Shown: piece after piece, positions 23,870-31,440 of the stretch
Numbering within the stretch: position 1 is the first letter of the stretch
Layout: each line of letters begins with the position of its first letter
From: Bacteroidaceae bacterium
GTDB lineage: Bacteria > Bacteroidota > Bacteroidia > Bacteroidales > Bacteroidaceae
NCBI GenBank assembly: GCA_017520935.1
Contig: JAFXEF010000047.1
Coordinates: 1 to 32,127 of the forward strand
Reading direction: 5' to 3'
DNA: 32,127 bases
Program-made: the position numbers and the translations under genes
Notes under the pieces: generated by a model
Seen by the model: only the letters and a program-made list of their open reading frames with translations
What the model was told of the DNA's origin: nothing
Database searches by the model: none

Positions 23870-24958
23870 ATGGACGAAAGAATGCTTAACATCGCTTCGC
23901 ACTTTGCAATCGAAGGCGATATCGAAATCATCAAACCTCTTGGTGAAGGTTTTATCAACGACACATTTGTTGTAAAGACCATAGGGAATACCCCTAACTA
24001 CATCCTCCAACGCAAGAACCATGCCATCTTCCCCGATGTACCTGGCATGATGGACAACATCGTCAAGGTGACCACACACCTCAAGGAGAAGATTGCCGCT
24101 GCCGGTGGCGATCCCCGTCGCGAGGCACTCACCGTGACTCCCACGACTGACGGCAAATACTATTGGCAGGATACCGATGGCAACTATTGGGCTGTTTGTG
24201 AATTCATTGAAGGCTCCGTAACTTATGACCGTGCCGACACTCCCGAGCTCGCTTACAAAGGCGGTCAGGGCATCGGACGCTTCCAGGCACAGCTGGCCGA
24301 CTTCACCACTCCGCTTGTAGAGACCATCAAGGGCTTCCACAATATCCGTTGGCGCTTCCAGCAGTGGGACGAGACCCTTGCCAAGGATCCCATGGGTCGC
24401 GTAGCCGAGCTCAAGGAGGAAATCTCCTGGATCGAGAGCCGCCGCGAGCAGATGCTCAACTTCTGGAAGATGGTAGAGGAGGGCGTGCTCCCCATGCGTG
24501 TCACACACAACGACACCAAGCTCAGCAACATCCTCTTCAACCAGAATGGCGATGTGCTCTGCGTTATCGACCTCGACACCTGTATGAGCAGCACCTCACT
24601 CAACGACGTGGGCGATGCTCTCCGCTCTTACACCAACACCGGTGCTGAGGACGACCAGGACCTCAACCGCGTGTCTATGGATATCAACATGTTCGAAGGC
24701 TACATCAAGGGCTACCTCTCAGAGCGCAAGGCATCTATGACCCAGAGCGAGATAGACTGGCTGGCCTTCTCCGGTATCTATATCACCTACGAGCAGGTAC
24801 TCCGCTTCCTCATGGACTACATCGATGGCGACAACTACTACAAGGTACGCTACGACGGTCACAACCTCGTACGCACCCACGCTCAGTACAAGTTGCTCAC
24901 CAGCATGGAAGAGCAGTACGAGCGCATGCAGCAGATTGTACGTGAGGCAGTGAAGTAA
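23870..24958 (+). CDS. Phosphotransferase family protein, probable sugar kinase (NahK-like)
   Basis: The 362-residue protein has the APH/choline kinase fold. The N-terminal lobe starts with IKPLGEGFINDTFVVKT and YILQRKNHAIF; the catalytic loop is RVTHNDTKLSNILFN (His, Asp and Asn) and the metal motif is VIDLDTCMSS. The opening pattern, EG-x-IND-T, is like N-acetylhexosamine 1-kinase (NahK) of bifidobacteria, which phosphorylates GlcNAc/GalNAc at C1. Because a FucP-type transporter follows 29 nt later, the likely job is phosphorylation of an imported free sugar. The exact sugar is inference; it could be an N-acetylhexosamine or another monosaccharide. Confidence 0.85.
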   Translation: MDERMLNIASHFAIEGDIEIIKPLGEGFINDTFVVKTIGNTPNYILQRKNHAIFPDVPGMMDNIVKVTTHLKEKIAAAGGDPRREALTVTPTTDGKYYWQDTDGNYWAVCEFIEGSVTYDRADTPELAYKGGQGIGRFQAQLADFTTPLVETIKGFHNIRWRFQQWDETLAKDPMGRVAELKEEISWIESRREQMLNFWKMVEEGVLPMRVTHNDTKLSNILFNQNGDVLCVIDLDTCMSSTSLNDVGDALRSYTNTGAEDDQDLNRVSMDINMFEGYIKGYLSERKASMTQSEIDWLAFSGIYITYEQVLRFLMDYIDGDNYYKVRYDGHNLVRTHAQYKLLTSMEEQYERMQQIVREAVK

Positions 24959-24987
24959 AAAAGCATTAACCAAAACAAGAATAAATT

Positions 24988-26211
24988 ATGAGTCAGAAAC
25001 AAAACAAAACAGGCATTGCACTCGCGATATGCGGTCTGTTCTTCTTCGCCATCGGCTTTGCCTTGGGTATCAACGGATTCTTGACACCCGTGCTCAAAGG
25101 CGCGTTGGACATCACTCCCGTAGTGGCCAACCTCTTGATTGCATTCAACTTCGTTCCCTTCTTGATTTTCGGTATGCCTGCCACATGGTGTATTGAAAAG
25201 ATTGGCTACAAGGCCACTATGGCCGTGTCGTTTGCGCTGTTTGCCATCGCATTCGCGCTGTTCATCCCTGCTGCCAAGAACGAGTCTTTGGCATTCTTCC
25301 TCACCGCATGCTTCATAAGCGGTGCTGCCAATGCCGTGCTGCAGGCTTGTGTGAACCCCTACATCACCATCCTTGGCCCGCTCGAGAGTGCCGCTAAGCG
25401 CACCTCTATCATGGGTATCTGCAACAAGCTCGCTTGGCCCACCACTACCGTGTTCATGACTCTGGTTATCGGCAAGTCAATCGACCAGATTGGCATGTCA
25501 GACCTCTTCTTGCCCTTCTATATTATTATAGGTATATTCGTGCTGCTCGGCATCATTGCCGTGCTCGCTCCGCTGCCCGAAGTGAAGGCTGCCGGTGAGG
25601 ATGAGGACGATGCTGCTGCATGCCCATACGCCGAGGGTAAGACCTCTATCATGCAGTTCCCCCACCTGTTGCTCGGCTGCTTGACACTCTTCTTCTACGT
25701 AGGTGTCGAGACCATCTCGTTGGCAACAGTGGCCGACTATGCCACCAGCCTTACGAAAGAGGGCGTTGCTTTGGGCGCTTCTACCGAGCTGCTCGGCTAC
25801 ATCCCCTCAGTAGGTATGGTGCTTGGCTACATCTGTGGCATCCTCTTCATTCCCAAGTATCTCAGTCAGGACAAGGCCATGCGCATCTGTGCCTGGGTAG
25901 CTCTCGTAGGCTCTGTGCTCGTAGCCGTACTTCCCGGCGAGTACTCTATCTACTGCATCTTCCTGATGGCTCTCGGCTGCTCGCTCATGTGGCCGGCTCT
26001 GTGGCCCTTGGCAATGGCCGACCTCGGCAAGTTCACCAAGAAGGGTTCGGCCCTCCTCACCATGGCTATGGCCGGTGGTGCAGTGATGCCGCTCGTGCGT
26101 GCTTGGGTTGAGGGACTTACCGGTTCGTTCCAGATGAGCTACTGGGTATGCGTGCCCTGCTTCCTCGTAATTCTGCTTTACGGCAGCAGCTGGTATAAGA
26201 TTCGTAAGTAA
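24988..26211 (+). CDS. FucP/GluP-type MFS sugar transporter
   Basis: The 407-residue inner-membrane protein has about 12 transmembrane helices and begins GIALAICGLFFFAIGFALGI. The NPYITILGPLESAAKRTSIM segment is typical of the fucose-galactose-glucose:H+ symporter group of the major facilitator superfamily, and the FIPKYLSQDKAMRICAWVAL linker also fits. The substrate is a hexose or amino sugar, but its identity is not visible. It is 29 nt after the kinase-like gene and 87 nt before the secreted protein gene, with no terminator between, so all three may be co-transcribed. Confidence 0.88.
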   Translation: MSQKQNKTGIALAICGLFFFAIGFALGINGFLTPVLKGALDITPVVANLLIAFNFVPFLIFGMPATWCIEKIGYKATMAVSFALFAIAFALFIPAAKNESLAFFLTACFISGAANAVLQACVNPYITILGPLESAAKRTSIMGICNKLAWPTTTVFMTLVIGKSIDQIGMSDLFLPFYIIIGIFVLLGIIAVLAPLPEVKAAGEDEDDAAACPYAEGKTSIMQFPHLLLGCLTLFFYVGVETISLATVADYATSLTKEGVALGASTELLGYIPSVGMVLGYICGILFIPKYLSQDKAMRICAWVALVGSVLVAVLPGEYSIYCIFLMALGCSLMWPALWPLAMADLGKFTKKGSALLTMAMAGGAVMPLVRAWVEGLTGSFQMSYWVCVPCFLVILLYGSSWYKIRK

Positions 26212-26298
26212 TAAACCGAAAAACACATCTTTTATTAACAAAAGAGAGAAAAAACAACAAAACAATTTAGTATTAACATTTTTAAGTCTCAAAAAAAC

Positions 26299-29200
26299 AT
26301 GAAGAAGAATTTACGATTGTTGTGCTTGGGTCTTGCAGCCGCTACTTTTACTGCAGGCTTTGCCCAGGCTGAGAATGTGACCTCCAAACTCAGAAATGCC
26401 GACATGGAACAAGGCATTAAAGGCTGGGGTGTCGATGGCGAGGCCAACATCTTTGGTAAAAACAAGAAGAATGGTGGTGGCTATCATGGTATGAAAGACG
26501 GAGTACTCGAGAACTGGAATGGCAACGGAAATGCTCTCAAGGACAACTCCATCTCGCAGACCGTACGTGAGTTGCCTTCCGGTACATACGTGTTCGGTGC
26601 TTACATCGGTGCGTCTCTGCAGGGAACCGATGAGTCAAACAAGGATGCAGTGGAAGGTGTTACCTTGTTTGCCAATGAGGCAGGCGTACCTGTAGCTACC
26701 GACAACCCCGACAAGGGCCGTCAGGAGAAGTGGGGACATGCAGGTAAGTTCAACGTAGCTGCTAAGGTAACCGAGGGTTCGCTCAACGTAGGTATTGACA
26801 TCAAGGCTACTACTGCCAACTACGTTGTTTGGGACAACGCTACACTCTACTATTTCGGTAACATGAGCGAGGCTGAGGCTCTCAACGAGATGGCCAAGAT
26901 CGATATAGCAGCTACCCGTGCTATCGCCGATACTTTCATCGTTAATAATCACAAGATGAATGCAGACACATTGGCTCTGCTCAATGAGGGTATCACTGCA
27001 GCCAATGCGCTCGCTACTGCCGACCAGTTGTGGCAGACCAATGAGGATCTCTATTGGGCTATCAACAAGGCTACAAAGTCAGTTTCTGACTACCGCAGCT
27101 TCAACAACGCCATCGTAGCTGCCGAGAAGGCTGCTGCAGGTGAATGGTCTTCAGCAATTGCAAATGAGTTGGCAGCCTTAAATGAAGCGCTTGCTGCAGC
27201 AAAGAAGACATACGCCGATGCAGCAGCAGGCCGTCCCGAGCTTGACGTACAGAAGGCCGCTTTGCGCGAAGCTACAGCTTTGGTAACTCTCGACACTTGC
27301 TATGATGTGTTGGACGGATTGGATGAGTATGTAAACTCTTTGGACCCCAGCGATGAGTTGGGTGAATATTCGGATACAAAGATTAACCAGCTTATCGATC
27401 TCCTCGGTACTGCTCGTGCAGCAGTGGATGCCGCTTATGCCGGTGATGAAACCGCTTTGCGCACCCGTCACATCTACGATAGCTTGTTTGTAGCTATTCA
27501 GTACATCCTTGACAATCCCAATAGCGTAGATGCATTCCCCTTCACTATCGGTGAAGCCGACGGTACTATTGCCAATCGTGTTGATGGTCGTTTCGAGTTT
27601 ACCTCTAAGACCTATACATTCGCATTCCCTGTGACCAACATCCGTTTCACTTTCATGGACAACCATAACACCAATGGAGCTGCAGGTGATAACTCAGGAT
27701 TCCCCTCAGTGGCTATTGCTGAGTTCTATGTATACGACGGAGAAGGTAATCCAATAGATCTTTCTGAAGAAAACTTCAGAACCAATGCTCAAGAGACTTC
27801 AGAAGGTCCTATGGTAAACATTTGTGATGGTGACTTGGGTACATTCTGGCATTCTACATGGTCGGCTAAGGTAACAGAACACCACTATCTTGAGGTGCAA
27901 CTTCCTGACGGACTTGACTTGACCTCATTAAGCTTTGGTTGGAAGACACGTTATGACAAGCAGGTGATACCGAAGACCGTAGTAATATCAAGCGTTTCTG
28001 AGGCTTCTTCTATGCTTGAGAGCGCTGTTCAGACTGCTAAGCAGATGAACGCATTTGCAGGTACCGATCCTGGTTTCTACAATGCCGACCTCTCTGCTTT
28101 CTGGAACGCTATTGCTGCTGCTGAGGCTGTGCTCGAGAATGGCGGTACAGACGAAGAGATGTATGCTGCTATCGGTGAACTTGAGACTCAGCAGGGTCTT
28201 GTTGATGAAATGCAGGTTAACCTGCCTGCTGCCGACAAGAAGTATCATTTGGTTATCGGTTATGACGGCTTCTATGCCAAGCAGGGTGTGCAGAAGGCAC
28301 TCTATGCCCGTGGCGACTCTTTAGTATGGTGGCAGACTGCCGATGTCACCAGCATCGGTCAGGAGTTTGTACTCGAATCTATCGGCAAGATGGAAGACGA
28401 GACACCTATCTATAAGGTGCTCAACGTACACACCAACCGTTACCTCGTGCTCGATACAGAAGCTAACCACGTAGCTCTGACTGCCGACAAGGCTGAGGCT
28501 GACACAGTGAAGCTCGTTTCGCTCGGTGCCGGCGCCTTCAACCTGCAGGCAACAGATGGCAGCGCAATTCACGCCGGTGACCACAACAGTGGAGCACCCA
28601 GCTCTGCGGCTGGTGCTTATGGTGGTATCTATGGTACTGAGTCTGGTCTCTGTTTCTATCCTGGTGCTTTCAACTCAGCTTCTGCATGGTTTGTTCGCGA
28701 AATGCACGCACTGCCTTACACTGCTGCTGTAGCCGGTGCCGACTATCGCTCTGAGACATTCCACCTCTACTCAGGTGTGAACACACTGAACCTGACTGCC
28801 GACAAGGCTTGCGCATTCACAGACCTCACCGTATATGACCTCTGGGGTAACGTAATCGCTGCAGATGTCAACGTATCCGGCAACTCTGCTACCTTGATGC
28901 TCGACACACTCGGCATCGAGTCATTCTCACTCACCTTCAAGAACAACGAGGGTGTAACATCACTCGTTGTTAACGGTAACATCTCTAAGCTCTCTGAGTT
29001 GCAGACAGCATACGATGCTACTGTTGCTTTAGCTCCCGAGGTAGGTAACGAGGTTATGCAATATTCTGAGGCAGGCTTGAAGGACTACAACGCTGCCATC
29101 AAGGCTGCAGAGGCTCTCTTGGCTTCAGGTGGTACAGACGAGCAGATTGCAGCAGCTATTGCAGCTCTCGAGAAGGCTGTTGCTGAACTTACTCCCAACA

Positions 29201-29811
29201 TGCCCGATCCTGACAAGACCTACTTCATCGTTAGTGCTCTTGACGCTTTCGAGGAGACCCATGGCGTGAGAATGATGCTCTACGCTACCAATGATGGTGA
29301 GCCCAGATGGATGTACGAGAATGTTGACAACCCCAACCGCTTGTGGAAGTTCGAGCTCGACCCAGAGACAGCTAAGTCAGACACTCTTATGTACTATATC
29401 TCTAACGTTGCTACAGGTAGCTACTTTGGCGATGGTACCTCTGCATTGGTTGCCGATAAGGACGGTGCTATCTCTTACGCAATCACTCAGCTTCAAGGAA
29501 CTGTCGTAGCTCTTGATGGTAACGGTGAGACTTCTAAGCGTATCCACGCTAATGGCCACGGCGGTGGTTCTGGTAAGGGCAACAACATCGTTTATTGGGC
29601 ATCAGGTCTTGGCACAGCTTCTGCATGGAGAATTGCCGAATCTGAGGCTTACCTTGCCGACCTCGACTTCACTCAGATTGAGGAGGGTGCTGACGAATAT
29701 GTAGCTCCTGCCGTGAAGGGTATCTTCGACCTCTTCGGTCGCCGTATCGAGGCTCCTGCCGCTACCGGTATCTATATCGTAGATGGTAAGAAGCGCGTTA
29801 TCAAGAAGTAA
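26299..29811 (+). CDS. Large secreted multidomain adhesin/carbohydrate-binding-like protein
   Basis: This 1170-residue protein has a signal peptide (MKKNLRLLCLGLAAATFTAG, then FAQAE). Its order is: a beta-sandwich, jelly-roll-like domain (about residues 26-185); an Ala-rich helical FIVAR-type region (about 190-430); a discoidin-like F5/8 type C domain (about 432-562, with ICDGDLGTFWHSTWS); a helical segment; a beta-trefoil-like module (644-800); a linker domain with VYDLWG; a second helix-trefoil pair (about 901-1114); and a C-terminal tail, IFDLFGRRIEAPAATGIYIV plus DGKKRVIKK, like Bacteroidota secretion or surface-attachment tails. The two helix-trefoil units look like an internal duplication. 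No catalytic signature is visible, so it is probably a binding protein of the cell surface. A strong terminator follows at 29836-29867. Confidence 0.75.
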   Translation: MKKNLRLLCLGLAAATFTAGFAQAENVTSKLRNADMEQGIKGWGVDGEANIFGKNKKNGGGYHGMKDGVLENWNGNGNALKDNSISQTVRELPSGTYVFGAYIGASLQGTDESNKDAVEGVTLFANEAGVPVATDNPDKGRQEKWGHAGKFNVAAKVTEGSLNVGIDIKATTANYVVWDNATLYYFGNMSEAEALNEMAKIDIAATRAIADTFIVNNHKMNADTLALLNEGITAANALATADQLWQTNEDLYWAINKATKSVSDYRSFNNAIVAAEKAAAGEWSSAIANELAALNEALAAAKKTYADAAAGRPELDVQKAALREATALVTLDTCYDVLDGLDEYVNSLDPSDELGEYSDTKINQLIDLLGTARAAVDAAYAGDETALRTRHIYDSLFVAIQYILDNPNSVDAFPFTIGEADGTIANRVDGRFEFTSKTYTFAFPVTNIRFTFMDNHNTNGAAGDNSGFPSVAIAEFYVYDGEGNPIDLSEENFRTNAQETSEGPMVNICDGDLGTFWHSTWSAKVTEHHYLEVQLPDGLDLTSLSFGWKTRYDKQVIPKTVVISSVSEASSMLESAVQTAKQMNAFAGTDPGFYNADLSAFWNAIAAAEAVLENGGTDEEMYAAIGELETQQGLVDEMQVNLPAADKKYHLVIGYDGFYAKQGVQKALYARGDSLVWWQTADVTSIGQEFVLESIGKMEDETPIYKVLNVHTNRYLVLDTEANHVALTADKAEADTVKLVSLGAGAFNLQATDGSAIHAGDHNSGAPSSAAGAYGGIYGTESGLCFYPGAFNSASAWFVREMHALPYTAAVAGADYRSETFHLYSGVNTLNLTADKACAFTDLTVYDLWGNVIAADVNVSGNSATLMLDTLGIESFSLTFKNNEGVTSLVVNGNISKLSELQTAYDATVALAPEVGNEVMQYSEAGLKDYNAAIKAAEALLASGGTDEQIAAAIAALEKAVAELTPNMPDPDKTYFIVSALDAFEETHGVRMMLYATNDGEPRWMYENVDNPNRLWKFELDPETAKSDTLMYYISNVATGSYFGDGTSALVADKDGAISYAITQLQGTVVALDGNGETSKRIHANGHGGGSGKGNNIVYWASGLGTASAWRIAESEAYLADLDFTQIEEGADEYVAPAVKGIFDLFGRRIEAPAATGIYIVDGKKRVIKK

Positions 29812-29835
29812 TCCCCTAACCGGATGCTTATAACT

Positions 29836-29867
29836 AAAGGGTAGCCCCGTGGGGCTACCCTTTCTTG
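29836..29867 (+). terminator. Rho-independent terminator after the large secreted protein gene
   Basis: AAAGGGTAGCCCC (29836-29848) pairs with GGGGCTACCCTTT (29851-29863), a perfect stem whose effective loop is CGTG. Several T residues follow. It is 25 nt past the stop codon. Confidence 0.88.
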
Positions 29868-29945
29868 TTACACAAGCTTTTCGGCCTCACACAGACTCCA
29901 CAGACTTGCACAGAACCTTTAGGTCGCTGGCCGAAGGGAAGAGCA

Positions 29946-30007
29946 AGCATACATCGCTATCGCTTGTATGTGCCATTCGGTGCGCAAACATTCGGCGAAA
30001 CGCCGAC
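29946..30007 (+). repeat. Second copy of the MITE core repeat
   Basis: This 62-bp segment aligns with 22674-22733: both begin AGCATACATCGCTATCGCT and then GTATGTGCCAT, and both end in a short hairpin (TCGGCG and CGCCGA here). The sequence before it also carries CTCACACAGA (29886-29895), like the left end of the first element. The right inverted repeat is not found here. Confidence 0.65.
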
Positions 30008-30025
30008 CAACGAGGGCGAATATAG

Positions 30026-30310
30026 GTCATCTACGACCGCAAGCAGAAATACTACTCTACGGGGCAGGAACTCTCCAAGGAGGATTGGGCGAACCTTGCC
30101 GAGAGCAAGAGTAGCAGATTTTCGGAGATTCGATCAAGTGTAGAAAATAGTTTTTCTATCATCAAGAGCCAAGTGGGATCCCTTGCCGAGCGAGGAGAGT
30201 TTGGTTTCGACCTGCTCAGCATTCGTTTAGGACGCTGTGCAACCGTTACGGTCAATGCTGCTGTCAGAGCTAAGGTTGCCGATGCCGAGCGTAACGAGCA
30301 AGACACATAC
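30026..30310 (+). pseudogene. Integrase N-terminal fragment (tyrosine recombinase)
   Basis: The open frame begins directly after a TAG at 30023-30025 and has no start codon: VIYDRKQKYYSTGQELSKED is the arm-type DNA-binding domain of Bacteroidota tyrosine recombinases, and SLAERGEFGFDLLSIRLGR is the first part of the SAM-like core-binding domain. The catalytic domain with the R...HxxR...Y residues is absent. Around 30310 the frame passes without interruption into the ATPase-like piece. It cannot encode a working integrase. Confidence 0.7.
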
Positions 30311-30590
30311 GATACACCGCCCGAAACACTCTGGGTGAATGGCTCGACCATTGGGAGATTGGGTAATTTCAGTGCCTCGACAGGCAAGGCGAAGAGTAAA
30401 AAGACATTTAATATCTCGGCTATCGAGGCAGCAGCGTTACGAAATAGTGAGGTATTGCAATACTCGGCATATCTGCCACAGGAGAAACGCAAGATTCTCT
30501 ATGTTGATACCGAGCAGAGCTTCTACCGTTGCCATAAGGTGCTCAAACGCATAATGCGGTTGGCAGGGTGCTCACCCATTCGTGAGTGCT
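30311..30590 (+). pseudogene. RepA-like AAA ATPase internal fragment
   Basis: In frame with the integrase fragment, PPETLWVNGSTIGRLGNFSA, STGKAKSKKTFNISAIEAAA, then KRKILYVDTEQSFYRCHKVL resemble the N-terminal half of the RecA-fold ATPases (RepA-like, AAA_25) of Bacteroides mobilizable elements. The GKAKSKKTF segment is the Walker A region and ILYVDTE is at the Walker B position. The rest of the ATPase is missing; the frame continues out of frame with respect to the Mob piece that follows. The integrase-ATPase ORF is therefore a deletion chimera. Confidence 0.65.
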
Positions 30591-31394
30591 ACTCATCAAG
30601 TCCGAAACCACATTGGAGGATGTTCGCAGATTTGGCGAGGAGTGTCAGGAGCGAAACGACTTTATCATCGAGAAGCAGCGTGCAGAACTTGAACGCATCG
30701 AGGCTGAACGGCAACACAAGGAACACCAGATAGATATTGCCGAGCAAGAACTAAAACAAGTAAAATCGGAGATACGTACCGACAAACTCAAAAGTGTAGC
30801 CACCGATGCAGCCACAGCCCTTGCAAGCGGTGTCAGTTCTCTTTTCGGCAGTGGTAAGATGAAATCGTTGGAACGCAAGAATGAGGATTTACGGGACGAG
30901 ATAGCAATCCGAGATGAGACCATTGAGCAACTGCAATCCAACATCAAACAAATGGAGGTGGGAGATAGCAGGGCAATGGTGAATAAGGACAATGAGCATC
31001 GCAAGGCTCTTGAAGCAAAAGAGGCCGAGCATAAGGAGGAGACCAACATCCTCAATTCAATAATCAACACCGCTCATCGTTGGTATCCCGATTTTGCCAA
31101 TCTCCTAAGATTGGAACGCCTCGACAAGCAAATCGGACTTTCGGCTATGGAATTCGCTGAACTGATTAAGGGTAAGATTGTGGACTTTACAGGGCGACTA
31201 TTCTCCTCAGAGCATAACCGATGGTTTACTACGGATAATACCCCTTACAGATTCTGCGAGATAACGACAAGCGACTAACCTTAACCGCAAATCGAAAACC
31301 TCTCAGCCAATGGTTCTGCGAGCAATACGACAAACTCCGACAATCAATCCGACAGCCTATTCAGCAAAAGAAAAGCAGAGGGATGAAACTGTAA
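30586..31394 (+). pseudogene. Mob/Pre-type relaxase, C-terminal fragment with a frameshift
   Basis: From a GTG at 30586 the frame gives a coiled coil with heptads (EKQRAELERIEAERQHKEHQ), KLKSVATDAATALASGVSSL and FGSGKMKSLERKNEDL, and a C-terminal FTGRLFSSEHNRWF, resembling the C-terminal part of Bacteroides mobilization (MobA/Pre-type) proteins. The relaxase domain with its catalytic Tyr/His is absent. The frame stops at 31276-31278, but another frame continues the homology: LQILRDNDKRLTLTANRKPL and SQWFCEQYDKLRQSI, ending at 31394. One added C in the four-C run at 31241-31244 would join the two, so a one-base deletion or sequence error is likely. Confidence 0.7.
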
Positions 31395-31398
31395 CAAC

Positions 31399-31427
31399 AA
31401 TGGCGACCGCATCAAGTGGTCGCCATT
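31399..31427. terminator. Bidirectional hairpin terminator between the Mob remnant and the kinase
   Basis: AATGGCGACC (31399-31408) pairs with GGTCGCCATT (31418-31427) around a 9-nt loop. It lies between the converging Mob fragment and the histidine kinase gene, and can end transcription from either side. Confidence 0.75.
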
Positions 31428-31440
31428 ATTATATTATGAC

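Larger units (their letters stand above)
29868..31394 (+). mobile_element. Degenerate remnants of a Bacteroides-type mobilizable element
   Basis: A junction sequence with a MITE-core copy is followed by pieces of at least three mobile-element genes: a tyrosine integrase N-terminus, a RepA-like ATPase and a Mob relaxase C-terminus. All run in the + direction, but each is incomplete and they abut within one another, as after deletions or recombination. No intact ends or attachment sites were seen. Confidence 0.6.
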
